Source of the DNA: Rallus limicola
Lineage: Eukaryota; Chordata; Aves; Gruiformes; Rallidae
Assembly (NCBI GenBank): GCA_022605955.1
Contig: JAKCOZ010000002.1
Location: forward strand, 70,598,783-70,662,782
Reading direction: 5' to 3'
Length of the DNA stretch: 64,000 nt
Positions 25,396 through 36,800 of this stretch are shown here, piece by piece. Numbering within the stretch: position 1 is the stretch's first letter; every line of letters begins with the position of its first letter. The translations under genes and the position numbers were made by a program. The notes under the pieces were generated by a model that saw only the letters and a program-made list of their open reading frames with translations, searched no databases and was not told the origin of the DNA.

Positions 25396-28300
25396 ACGTG
25401 GACAGGTGCAAGGAGAGGCAGGAGGGAAGAAGGAGAAAGGGCGTTACCTGAGGGTTAGACCTGCCCAGACACACATGAAAGAAAAAAAACCCTAAAGATC
25501 TGACAGTTTTACTCCCTGTTTCTAAAACGCTAATAAAATGTACATGCATTACCCTTCCCTTTTATCGCTTCAGCTACAAGGAGGGGGATTTCTAAAGAAA
25601 TTGGCATCGTCAGGGAGGTGTTTTCCCCTCTGCAAATTCTCCCTCACATTTAATTTATCATTAACGTGACATGAAACCGATCTAGAGTATTTGGATATCG
25701 ATACAACATCTTGAAAACACAAATGGGCAGGCCCCCGGTTTGGGATAAGTACCTTCAAAATCTGCAAAGAAGAAAGAAAGATCGAGAGATGGCTCACCTG
25801 AGCCATCTTCCTTTGGGGTTTTTGTTGGGACCACCACCAAAGTCCATGAGTACCACAAATCAGCAATAACACCTACTGAAAGAATTTTTTTTTTGCGGTG
25901 TTTTGGATGTATTTAGGACTTTGCTGTCCTGTTCCAGATGAGCACAGGCATTTTTTTCCATCCCAAAAGCACAATGGTTCATACATGCAAATGTATCGGC
26001 AGGCTTTTTTCCCCCATTATTAGCAATAGTAAACCACCCAAATATTAAAACTCAGAGCTTGGCTTTTCCCTTCTTTGCTACTTTTTCCTGTAATGTCTAA
26101 TGAATTTTAGCTCAAAGTGCATCACCAATCTCTGCACTGAAGAAAGGCAATGCAGTTCCTTGCCACTGTTAAAAAACGGCAGTACAGTATAAAAAGCAGG
26201 GATCTTGTACAGCTAATTCCTTCAAAAGTTTGAGAGAACTGCTCAGCAGTTTAAAGTTTCATTTAAACAAAAATGTTGCAGAGAATCGTGAAAGATTAGT
26301 TCTCCCATCTTGCTCCCCAGTCTTTTCAGTCACAGTCTAAATCTGAGAGATCAAATGGATTTGACTGCTTAGCTTTACCTGCTATGGAGAGTATAGGGCT
26401 AATTAATTGGCAGGTGCTTTAAAGCAGGTAACGCTACACCTTTTCATCATTGCAGTCCTAAGTACTGCCCCTGTGTGCACCTGAATTATAAAAAGCCTGC
26501 TTTAAAGCAAGTGATTTACTGTGGAGGGATTTAAAACTGAAAAAAAATAATGCTAAATACAATGATCAGATAAATCACCTCAGAAGAGAGCTCAGGCAGA
26601 CCTGCTCTGAAGGTAGTTACAGATAGATGTTATATTATTTTACCTTTCAGATAACAGCAGCCTGTCATGTGGTGGGACCCAAAAATCCACCATAATTGAG
26701 ATTTCAAAGCACATCTGTGTAAACATTATCACATCAGTGTAAAACATCAACCAATGAGCTTTCTCTTTGAACCAAATCTACTTAACTGCAGTGCTAAATC
26801 AAAGAAATAGATCAAAGTTGAATAATCTATATGGCACCCATTTCTCAAGTAGCCTGTATGCTGATCACTCAAATGTACCTAAAATGTTTGGAACACGCAT
26901 CAAGTGTTTTTATCGACATGACGGGTAGGTCAAGATCAAACTGCACTTAGTTCACCACAGCTGCTAAAGTTGCAGGACATGCACTGGGATGGTATGGCTA
27001 AAGAGAGGAGGTATGCTCCTCTGAGAATAAAGATGCTCCGGTATGGATAATGTCACCGGGTCCAAGCAGTACTCAGAGTGCTGCAAACAGTGGAGGGCTC
27101 TTCTGGTTAGGTGGTGGCACTGTGCACTGTAGAGAAGGGTTTGTGGATCAGGGTTTTTTTTAAACATAAAATCCTCAGCCATCACACATTGGGAGACCAC
27201 TGTGGCTAAATCTTTCCTGTTATAGAATGGAAACATTTAAAGTAGAGTGGAATATATAACGTCCATCTTTTCCGAGTGGAGCCTTTAATGTCTGGGCACT
27301 AAACCGGTTATGCTGTTTTATAAAGTACCAGAAAAGAAACAAAAAGATAAGAATTTTTTGGTGTTTGCACTAGTCATGTGACAGGAAAAGATAACACTGA
27401 AGATTTTTTTCTTTCACCTTCTAAGACTATACCATGGGAAGTTAAATAATTTTGAAGAGTGTTTTTCAAGAGTACATAATTCAACTTAAAAGTATACAGT
27501 ACAATCTAATCAACTCTACATATACTTCCTAGAGACTGCACTTTTGGTGTCATTGAACAAATACATATATGGTCAAGTTTTTATTTCCACAGCAAGCAGG
27601 TAGGCCTTCTATGGACAATATAATTACTTTATATTTCCTAAGAATAGCATATTGTAATTGCCAAAACTGATGGCTACCAGATTGAAATCTATGATTGATC
27701 GTCTAGATCTATGTATATACATAGCAAGAGAGTTAGATCTACCAGGTTGGCTTAAGAAAACTATGTGTCCTGCAATTTATTGCACCTTTATTAATTTTAG
27801 AGCTCCTTTACAACAGTGCTGTGCCAGCCATAAGACTTTAATGACACAATAAAATGTTGGCTAGGAAAATGAAGGAGCAGTTCATGAATGCATGAGTAAG
27901 CAAACACAGGGTGGGATGAACACCACAAAGTAAAACATTAAAGAGTATGTCCAGGTGGAGATACCTGTGTATCACGGTCATGTCCAGATTCTTCCTAGAT
28001 TTGGACAAGAATGGCTGAGTTCAACAAGATGAGAAAAACACGCAGAAGTCGCAGTGAGAATCTTTCAGATCACTACAGGTCTGAGAAAAATAAGGCGTAT
28101 TTGTGCAGGATTTACTGGGAGGAAAAGAAGAGAGTAATTTTCAAGGCTCCATGTACAAGTCAGGTTATAATCTGATTATTTGAAGCCTTTTAAAATGTAA
28201 TACATACAGATTTTAAAAGCATTCACATCTTTTTCTTCTGAACTGTTGCAGGCCTGTATCCATACCTGCATATATAAATATACAACCTATTTACAGAAGC

Positions 28301-29267
28301 TCCATAGGGGGAAAAATAATGCTGAAAAAACATTTCCCTAAAGAAGGTTCTGTATTTCTTGCACCTTCACTTGTTTTATTTCTTTAAACAAAGACAGAAA
28401 TTTATAGGGCTTTTTAAGAGTCATGGTTTTATTGTCCATGTTTTTGTGGATACACATGAGTAACTCCTGAATAAGCCGAACAGGCCAGAGAAGCAAAGCA
28501 CTGAGCACACATTTACATCCAGTTACACCCAGCGAGAATAGTCCTTGCCACATATATCAATATTCAAATGCCTCACTCAGCAGCTTTTATACTAGCTCTG
28601 TAAGTGGATCCCTGGATAAAAAAACACCTTGGTTTATTTAAATTATGTGGTTTCCGAATCTGTGCACCCACCTAAGATATGCAGACAGCTTATGGTTTTT
28701 GACTTGCTGCACAAACAAACTTTGCTCTTGTTCCTAAGCAAACACCTTGCCAGGGAAGCTCTAACATACCCAGGTGTAAGTAGTTACAGATGTGTATTAA
28801 TTTTTTTGAAGTGAAAAGAAGATTAGCCTAAAGGTATTATTGAAAAGACATTAAAACGTGGATAACCAATTTCAGGGAAACAACATGAACAGGGAGAGAT
28901 AACTCTTCATTCATATCTACAGTTTATGCAGCTGATGTGTCATCCAGAAAAGAGGTTTACTTTGGGACACTACATTGATGAAAAAAGTGTTTTCTTTTCC
29001 AATCAAATGGAAAAAACTAGCCTATTTTAAAATAGTGATTGTATTGGTGAATGATGTCTCCTAATGAGGCAGCTAGAACTGAGAAGATCCAAGAGCATAC
29101 TAAATGTCTGAAATTATTTTTGCCTTGACACCTAAATAATGCCCTTTTTAGTACAGAGATGTAGCTCAGGTTTGGACACAAAACTTTGAGAAAACGTACA
29201 TCTAAATAAATCAGTAGGCATAAAAAATCTAACATACAAAAACTACAGAATTTTAACAGAAGGGAAT
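25396..29267. other. Intergenic region between FGF20 and MICU3
   Basis: About 3.9 kb of mostly AT-rich unique sequence between the two CpG islands, up to the CR1 copy at 29268. No gene is seen. It contains the paired palindromes near 26.4-26.5 kb and a 16-bp palindrome, CTATGTATATACATAG, at 27709-27724. Enhancers for either gene could lie here, but none is demonstrated. Confidence 0.7.
26415..26509. repeat. Two identical 12-bp palindromes, TGCTTTAAAGCA
   Basis: A perfect self-complementary 12-mer occurs at 26415-26426 and again at 26498-26509, 83 bp apart. E-box-like CAGGTG overlaps the first copy and TAATTAATTGG lies just upstream. It falls in the intergenic space between FGF20 and MICU3. 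Possible regulatory element; function unknown. Confidence 0.5.
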
Positions 29268-29810
29268 AATCATAGAATCACAGAATCACGTAGGTTGGAA
29301 AAAACCCTTAAGATCAAGGCTAACCATTAAGCTGACTCTGCCAAGTCAACCACTAAACCATGTGCTGAAGCACCACATCATGGTGTTTTTTAAATACTTC
29401 CAGGTATGGCAACTCCACCATAGCTCTGTTCCAGTGCTTGACAACTCTTTCAGTGAATAAATTGCCAGGATCCGAGCTAAACTTCCCCTAGCGCAACCTG
29501 TGGCCATGTTGTCTTGCCCTATCACTTGTTACTTGAGAGATCAACTCCTGCCTCGCTATAACCTCCTTTCAGGCATAGAAAACAATAAGGTCTTCCCTCA
29601 GCTTCCTTGTCTCTTGGCTAAACATCCCAAGTTCCCTCAGCCGCTCCTTGTAAGACTTGTGCTCTGGACTCTTCACCAGCTTCGCTGCCCTTCTCTGGAG
29701 ACACTTGATGTCTTTTTTTTGTAGTGAGGGGTCAAAAACTCAAGACAGCACTGGAGGTGCACCCTCACCAGTGCTGAGCAGAGGGCAACCATCACTTCCC
29801 TAGCCCTGTG
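29268..29810 (-). mobile_element. CR1 LINE 3' fragment, inverted, about 540 bp
   Basis: Reverse-oriented CR1 copy beginning ATCATAGAATCACAGAATCA and containing the familiar reversed 3' region (CTCAGCCGCTCCTTGTAAGA, TTCTCTGGAGACACTTGATG). It lies immediately upstream of the MICU3 CpG island. It appears more diverged than the other copies. Confidence 0.9.
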
Positions 29811-30431
29811 GAGTTACTATCATCACTAGATGCTTTCAGTAAAGCCTTGGCATTAAAACAGTGAGCAGTCTTGCCGCTGCAGCCGCCATGGGCCCTCGGG
29901 GTTATACGGCAAATGATGTACAGGCTGGAGGGTCTTACTTTTCTGAAGGCAGCGCTTCCAGGTTTCTGCAGAGACACGCTGCTGGGTTTTGCAGACACAC
30001 ACTCCCTTGGGAGCAAGGCTATGGAAACGCTGGGTGAGGCTTTGGAGCACCCTGCTGAGCACACGCTTGTGCCTAAGGACAGCGAGGCCCACCCACGAGC
30101 TCTGTCCCTTGCCACCGCGGCTTCCACTCACCACCTCTCCCAGGCTTTGCCTTACACTGCCCGGGCCTCCACACTCGGTCTAACCGCCCCATGCTCCCAC
30201 TTAACCAGCTGCAGCCCGCCGCAGGCACAAAGCGGCCCGCCGCCAGCGGCTGCCTGCCTCGAGCCTTGCGGGCCCACGGCCGCCCCTCGGGCACCCCCGC
30301 GGAGTGCCACCTGCCACAACAGGCTGGAGCCGACGCCTCCAGCCTCGCCGCTGGGCTACGAGAGGACTGAAGGAGCCATCGTACGAGCTTCTAGTCCGCC
30401 GGCGCTGACGCTGCGGCCAGGCAGGTGGAGC

Positions 30432-30489
30432 GGGGCGGGGACTAGCGAAGGCCTCTCGCTTCCCCACCCCTTCTCCGCTTCTCGCGAGG
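30432..30489 (+). promoter_or_regulatory. MICU3: MICU3 promoter: GC box and CTCGCGAG palindrome, no TATA
   Basis: A GC box, GGGGCGGGG, lies at 30432-30440, and TCTCGCGAGG at 30480-30489, close to the TCTCGCGAGA element known from CpG-island promoters. No TATA box is visible in the 120 bases before the ATG. Transcription probably starts between 30440 and 30540. Confidence 0.45.
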
Positions 30490-30547
30490 CTTCCGCCAGC
30501 GCCCCCGACGGCTCGGTCCGGCTGTTCGCCGGGGCGGAGCGGTGGCC

Positions 30548-30829
30548 ATGGCCGCCCTGCGCACCCTCCTACGGTGGCGCCGCCGCTTGGGCCCCGCGCC
30601 CGGCGCTCAGTCGGCGCGGCGGCTGTGGGCTGGCGGCGGGGCCGGGGCGGCGGGGCTGAGGCGGTGGCGCCGGGAGCTAGGCTGGGCGGCGGCGGGGGCT
30701 GTCGCCGGGTACGTAGGGTACCGGCTGTCCGACCGGCGGCAGGACCCTCCCCGGGAGCCGGCAGCCGCCGAGTCAGGCGGGGCCCGGGCGCTGCTCCCCA
30801 TCCCTGTGGCGGCCGCTGCCAAGGAGACG
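30548..30829 (+). CDS. MICU3: MICU3 coding exon 1
   Basis: 282 bp, 94 codons, phase 0, donor GTAGGT. The ATG at 30548 has G at -3 and G at +4, a strong start context, with no upstream ATG in the preceding 100 bases. It encodes [16 protein letters not shown], an arginine-rich, acid-poor presequence-like start. A short hydrophobic segment follows with glycines spaced as GAVAG (residues 50-54), then the conserved [13 protein letters not shown] end. Confidence 0.93.
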
Positions 30830-33800
30830 GTAGGTGTGTGTGCGCCGCGCCCCTCCCGCCTAACGGCCCTCGGCCTCTCGCCTCCTCACCCTGGCCTCGT
30901 TCCGCACCGTTCTCGGCGGAGCGGCTCGGCGTGCCGGGAGGGGGGGGAGGACCCGCCTAGCGCTGTCAGCTGCTCGGGGACCCGTCCGGAGCCGGCGGGG
31001 ATGGAGGAACGTCGCTCCTCGCCTTTTAGCTGTGGAGATATCTCTGCGAGGCGGCGGCTGGCGGCGGCGGAGCCGCGCTCCGAGCTGTCGCGCAGAGGTG
31101 ACCCTGCGTGGAGCCGGCCCCTGGGCTGGGAGGAGAGGCAGCCTGCGCGGGCAGGTACCCCGGGAGAGGAGGGCAGAGGCAGGAGCCTGTCACCCGTCCT
31201 CCATCGGCAGAGAAAAGCCGTCACTGAAGCGGCGGGGTAGGCAGCGGGCGTTGTCGCACCCTCGCTGCGCCTCAGGGGCCGAACCGTGTGCGTCTCGCTC
31301 CGCTCTTCGCCTCTGTAGCCGTCCTAATCAAACCTAAGTGTTTCTTTATTAGATAATACTATTTTGCCACGGGAACTGCTAGTGACGGTGTTGGGTTTCT
31401 TTAGGACAAGTATGTTTTTAATATAACGCGTTTTATGTCATTTTTACAGGGTTTTTTTGTAACATTTAACCCAATACAGGAAAGATGTGGAGAGGGTTCA
31501 GAGGAGGTCACGAAGATGGTTAGAGGGATGGAGCACCTCCCCTACGAAGAGAGGCTGAGGGAGCTGAGCTTGTTCAGCCTGGAGAAGAGAAGGCTGCAGG
31601 GGAACCTCATTGCAGCCTTCAGTACCTGAAGGGAGCAGAGAAACAGGAGGGGAATCAACTTTTTAAAAGGGTAGACAATGGCAGGACAAGGGGGAACGGA
31701 TTAAAGCTAAAGGAGGGAAGGTTTAGATTAGATATTGGGAGGAAGTTTTTTACAGAGAGAGTGGTGAGGTGCTGGAACAAGCTGTCCAGAGAGGTGGTGG
31801 ATGCCCCGTCCCTGGAGGTGTTCAAGGCCAGGTTGGATGGAGTCCTGGGCAATCCTGTCTAGATCATGCCTGGAGGTTGGTGTCCCTGCCTGTGGCATGG
31901 GGTTGGAACCCTGTGGGTCCCTTCCAACCCAGACCATTCTATGATTTTCTGTGTAGTGAAAGGCTTATGTGGAGCTTAGTGATAGCATAGTGTGTGGTGC
32001 AAATAAGCAGTGCTTCAGTTGGACTAATTCAGTGAAAACACTGGTTGACTAACCACAGGTAACAAAAAACAGTTGATGTGAACCTGAAAAATGAAGTTTT
32101 CTGTGGTAGGGAGAAACTCCCGGGCTGTGCCAAGTGTAACATATGGTAATGACAGAGCTTTTTTTCATTAAAATATTAGGGTTGGTTTTTTTTAAATGTC
32201 AAGAGCTCTGACTAGGCGGTTTGTCAGTGTGGTATCTGCTAGGCCTAGAAATCAGTGGTGCAGATGGCCTGCTTTCTCTAGAACAAGCTTATATTTTGCA
32301 ATATGTTTGGGAAGAAGATCTACATTTTTTTTAAATGGAGGCCTTGGGCTTAAGTATGAATGTTGTTAGCCCTTTTGCCCTCAGTTGTTAGCTGAAAGGC
32401 AGATTCTGTTGGCAGCATCTTTCATGGAAGGAAGTTGAGCCAGAGATCTTTGATTATTTACTTGTTGTCTTGAGTGCGTTACTATGGCTGCTGCACCCTT
32501 GCAAAGTCAATAGTTTTAGTGTGATGTGTAACTCTCAGTTTTGACCCACATCACTATAAAAGCATTGAGGTCGCAAAGTCAGAATAAGATCATGTTTGAA
32601 TAAATTTAAATTAAAAGAATGTATAAAATGTATCTTGTATGTATAAACAGGTTATTTTTGAAAGACAAACACCAGGGGAGAAAAAGGAAAAAAAGAAAAA
32701 TAACATGTTTGGTTTTATGCCTCTCTGTGGCAAAGGACTGTAATTGATTTGTTCTATTGGTTTTCTATTTGCATTGCAGAAAACTTGAAACATTAATTTG
32801 AAACAAGTCCACTGGGTTTGTGTGACCAGGCTAAATGTAATGACTGGCAGCTCAGAGCACTAGCTTTATTTTCAGATGAGTGCTCCCACTGATTTTAAAT
32901 TGTAGATCTGAGCACTTAGCATTCCTGAAAAAGTACCCTTTCAATTGAAGGCCCTCCCCATGCCCCCCCCCCCCCCCCCCCAAAAAAAAAAAATAAAAGG
33001 ATCAAATAGCTGTGGATTTTTTGGTCTGAAGCAGTGGGTTCCTGTGCTTTCATTAGTGGCTGTTGTGCTGCAGAAGGACTTGTGTGACAGTGGGGAGAGC
33101 CCATGACACCAAATCTAACTGGTGAAATACTAAGAGTAGTTGGACCATGAGGTCCATCTGCAGTCTGCGCTCCAGTTCTGATTGCCATCTAGACTTGTGA
33201 TGACCACCAACTTTTTTTATTGCCGTTTTCTAAAGCATGTCCAGAGGTGCCTTCCAGGGAAAGAAAAAGGGGTATTCAAATTGCATTGGATGGTAGTCAT
33301 GATATTGGTATTCTGCATTGGTATTGTAACATCCTTCATTAGAAGTCTGAATTTATGTTGCCCAAGTGGCAATAGCTTTTTAAATTCCTTTATTTTAAGT
33401 TCTGAGCTTAACAACCTGAATAGTTAACAGTTAAAAAAAAACCAGAACATATGATGTAAAAAATTCTGTCATGGAAAACCATACAAGTGTCAGTGTTATT
33501 AAGGTCAAGGGTGGAGCTCTGGGATCTACTTCAGTGTCTTTCAAATAGTGTCTGGAGAATGATAACCTGCAGCTTCTCTATTGATGAGTTGGGTGGAGAT
33601 GTGTTGGATGTTTTTCTAGGAGTTTTTTATGATTTTGTCATGTACCAGCCCACAAAGAATGATGAGGCTCAGGTAGCTTGGGATGATCTCCAGCTGCTTT
33701 TGGAAGGTCAAGGAAGCATCAAACACATTTCTCCTTCCTGGTGCACAGTGTGACACTGTTTTCTGGGGCTTTCTAGGTTTGTCCATCCCCCACTTTCCTA

Positions 33801-36800
33801 TTTCCTTAGCCCTCCCATTTCATTTCTAGTCTCACTCTGCTTTTCATTCCAACAAGGCAAATCGTCCAACATTTTATTTACCTCCTTCTGTCCAATCCAA
33901 ACTTTTCCATTTCATCCTAATATTTCCATTTGCATGTTTCTTCCTTAATCTTTCCCCAGCAGGATGCTTTTCCCAGTTGCTGTCATTGTATGGTTGGAAG
34001 CAAGAAGCAGGTGGTGTTCCTGCTCTCCATTCTTCCTACATACAGCAGCTGGTAGATGCAGTTACACTGAATGTTTATTGCATCACCCTTTGGGCTCTGA
34101 CCTGGAATGACCTTACAGCAAGTTAAAATTTTGAGGTGCTTGGCTAACTAAATGAGTTTTTGGGTGAGGGTTTGAATAGGCTCATAACTTCTTAACAGAA
34201 CAACCACTGAAAACCTCCAGACCAGCCCTTACAAATCCTGGTTTGTTTTTTTTTTTCCAAAGGTTTGCAAAAGCTTTCAAACCTTTAAAACATGTAATTG
34301 CTGGGGAGTCTTAAAAAAATTTAAAATATTCTAATGTGGGCAAAACAAAATCTATCTCCTCCCATAGTTTTTTGGTTCCATTCAAAAAAATTCATTCTGA
34401 AACATTAATTAACTACGGATAATTTCATTGTTAATGGTTAATGCATAGTAAGTTTATAACTGAAAACAGTATCACAATGTAAAATAGATATTCAAAGTTT
34501 TCAAGAGTAGTAAAGATAGCTATGGCTGTCTCATCCATATTGTTTGGGTTTAACCCAGTCCAGCAGCCACCACAGAGCCCTTTGCTCACCCCTCTGCAGT
34601 GGGATGGTAGGGAGAAATGGAAGGATAAAAGTGAGAAAATTTGTGGTTTGACGTAAAGACAGTTTAATAGCAAAAGCAAAAGCTGCATGTGCAAGCAAAG
34701 CAAGACAAGAAATTTATTCCCCACTTCCCATGGGCAGACATGCTCGGGAATCCCCAGGAACACAGGGCTCCATCATGCCTAGCCATTTATTGGGAAGACA
34801 AACAATATCATTTTCCATGTCCCCTCTTCCTTCCTCTTTCCCCTGCTTTTTATGCTGAGCATGACATCATATGGGGATCAGCTGTCCTTGCTGTGTCCCC
34901 TCCCAACCCCTTGTGTACCCCCAGCCTACTCACTGGTGGGTGGGAAGCAGAATAAGCCTTGACTCTCTGAAGCACTGCTCAGCAGTAACAAAAACACTGT
35001 GTTATTGACACTGTCACAGATCCAAAACTTAGTCCTGACCCCCGTACCAGATACTGTGAAGAAAGTTAAGCAAAACCGGTACACATACCTAGTCTTGAAT
35101 TCCCACATCCTTATTTCTTGTGAAAACATTTTATGAAAGTGTACTAAGTAGAATGGCCTCCTTGTTTCATCTGGACAGCAACAGCTGTTTCCTGATCCTT
35201 CTAAATACTAAGAAGGGAGTTTAACCTAGTTTGTGTCTCGACTTTCGAAGAACAGCTTTCTTCTTGCAGGTCACCTGCTTCCACCTAATGTTCATAGGCC
35301 TGTGAAAGTACCTTGAGAGTCATGCCCAGTTAGTATCCATACAGGTTCCTTATATATAGATATAGATTCTATCACTGAGTCCAAATAATGCTTAGCAGTA
35401 GTGATGGAATAGTTAAGAATATGAGGTTATCATATAGACCTTGATGATTAGTTGTTTTGTCCTACTGCTGTCATCTAGTATTACTGATTCTCTGGGTTTT
35501 ATGGAGCCAATACATTTTAAAAGGGGTTTTGATTCCTGGACTAACACTGATGGTTACACAGATGTTGATGGGACACTTCCCCATTCTTGGCCAGTTCAGA
35601 AATGAGGTACATCACTTAAAAGTAACAGGTTTGAGTCTCCTAGAGAAACAGTGTCAGAATGGTCTGCAGATCTTTCTCTATGTTTTATGAAACTCTTACA
35701 ATGTGAAACTTAATAAGCAAAATTTGCGTATGGGTGAATGTGAAGGTGCTGTTTGCTAGAAGTCAAGTAAGCTGTGATATGTCACCAACATGGGGACAGT
35801 GGTGTGCCGTACTTCCTGAACAGACAAGTCTCATGTGGTCAGTGCAAAAAAGTGTTTGCTAGACCAAGCATACAATTGGAGGTGTTCTGGTAGAGAGTAA
35901 GACTTGTTAGAGAAGCAGTGTGAAGCTAAGCTCCCTACGGGACTCTCTTTTCCCAGATACTTTCTGAGAATAATTCCAGTCCTGAGGACTGGGGGTTTAT
36001 ATACGATTACCTGGAGCATTATCTTGGACACTGTAATAAAGCAGTGTTAATTCCATGGCTGCTGCCACAGAATGTTTCAGAACCAAAGTAGAAGTCAGCA
36101 CTCCAGAGATGCTGGGTTTGTGTTTGGAGGTTTTGGTGAAGACTGGGAGAGCTCTGCTAACAGACAGCCCCTTTAAAGTCTAGGAGATGCTTATGCAGAG
36201 CAGGAAACTCTTCAAAATAACAGTTATTTTGACACAGATTCTTTGTACTGACAACTGAGAACAATATTGAACCAGGAAGAACCCTCATCTAACATGCTGC
36301 TCCTTGGAGAAAATGTCTATTTTTTTTCCAGAAAAATAAAACTATTTCAGAAAAACATAATCCAGTGTCAGAATTCCTCAGAAGAATTAATGTTTGTCTT
36401 CTGTTTCCTTGCTTTCATGTTCCTTACTTCCAAAATACCAGTGTAATTTGTAAAGTTTATTAAAATGGTCTTGAAAATACCAGCCATGCCTCTTTGCACT
36501 CCAAAGATATCTTTTCTGTCATCATGTTGTCATCGTGTAAAGGTAGTGAGTCAACTCCAGGTCTCCTATTTATTTTTATGACATATCCTCTGAGAATCAC
36601 TTCCTTCAAAGGTAGTTTAGGAACTAAAAGGAGAGCAGGGAGAGACAGACACAGAATATGTCCCTTACTGTGTTTCTTGAAGGCACACTAATTTCCAGGA
36701 GAAGGAAGCTGCATACTTCAGATGTTTCCAAAGGTTTTTTTCCCAGTACCTCAGCAGTACTGTCAAATTCTCTCTCTGTGAAAATACTCGAAAAGGTCAA

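Larger units (their letters stand above)
30080..31320. promoter_or_regulatory. MICU3: MICU3 CpG island
   Basis: GC- and CpG-rich stretch beginning just right of the CR1 copy and extending through exon 1 and the start of intron 1, with AT-rich sequence on both sides. Boundaries are judged by eye. Many long open frames on both strands here arise from base composition. Confidence 0.75.

Noticed and set aside
27709..27724. 16-bp palindrome CTATGTATATACATAG
   Set aside because: An AT-rich palindrome of this length is plausible by chance and has no supporting context.
29871..30659. 262-codon plus-strand frame upstream of and overlapping the MICU3 start
   Set aside because: Low-complexity Pro/Ala/Ser-rich translation in the CpG island, in a different frame from MICU3 exon 1, with no family resemblance.
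30542..31240. 232-codon frame that extends MICU3 exon 1 into the intron
   Set aside because: The exon ends at 30829 at a good GTAGGT donor and the next matching protein segment is at 43104; the extension is intronic GC-rich sequence.
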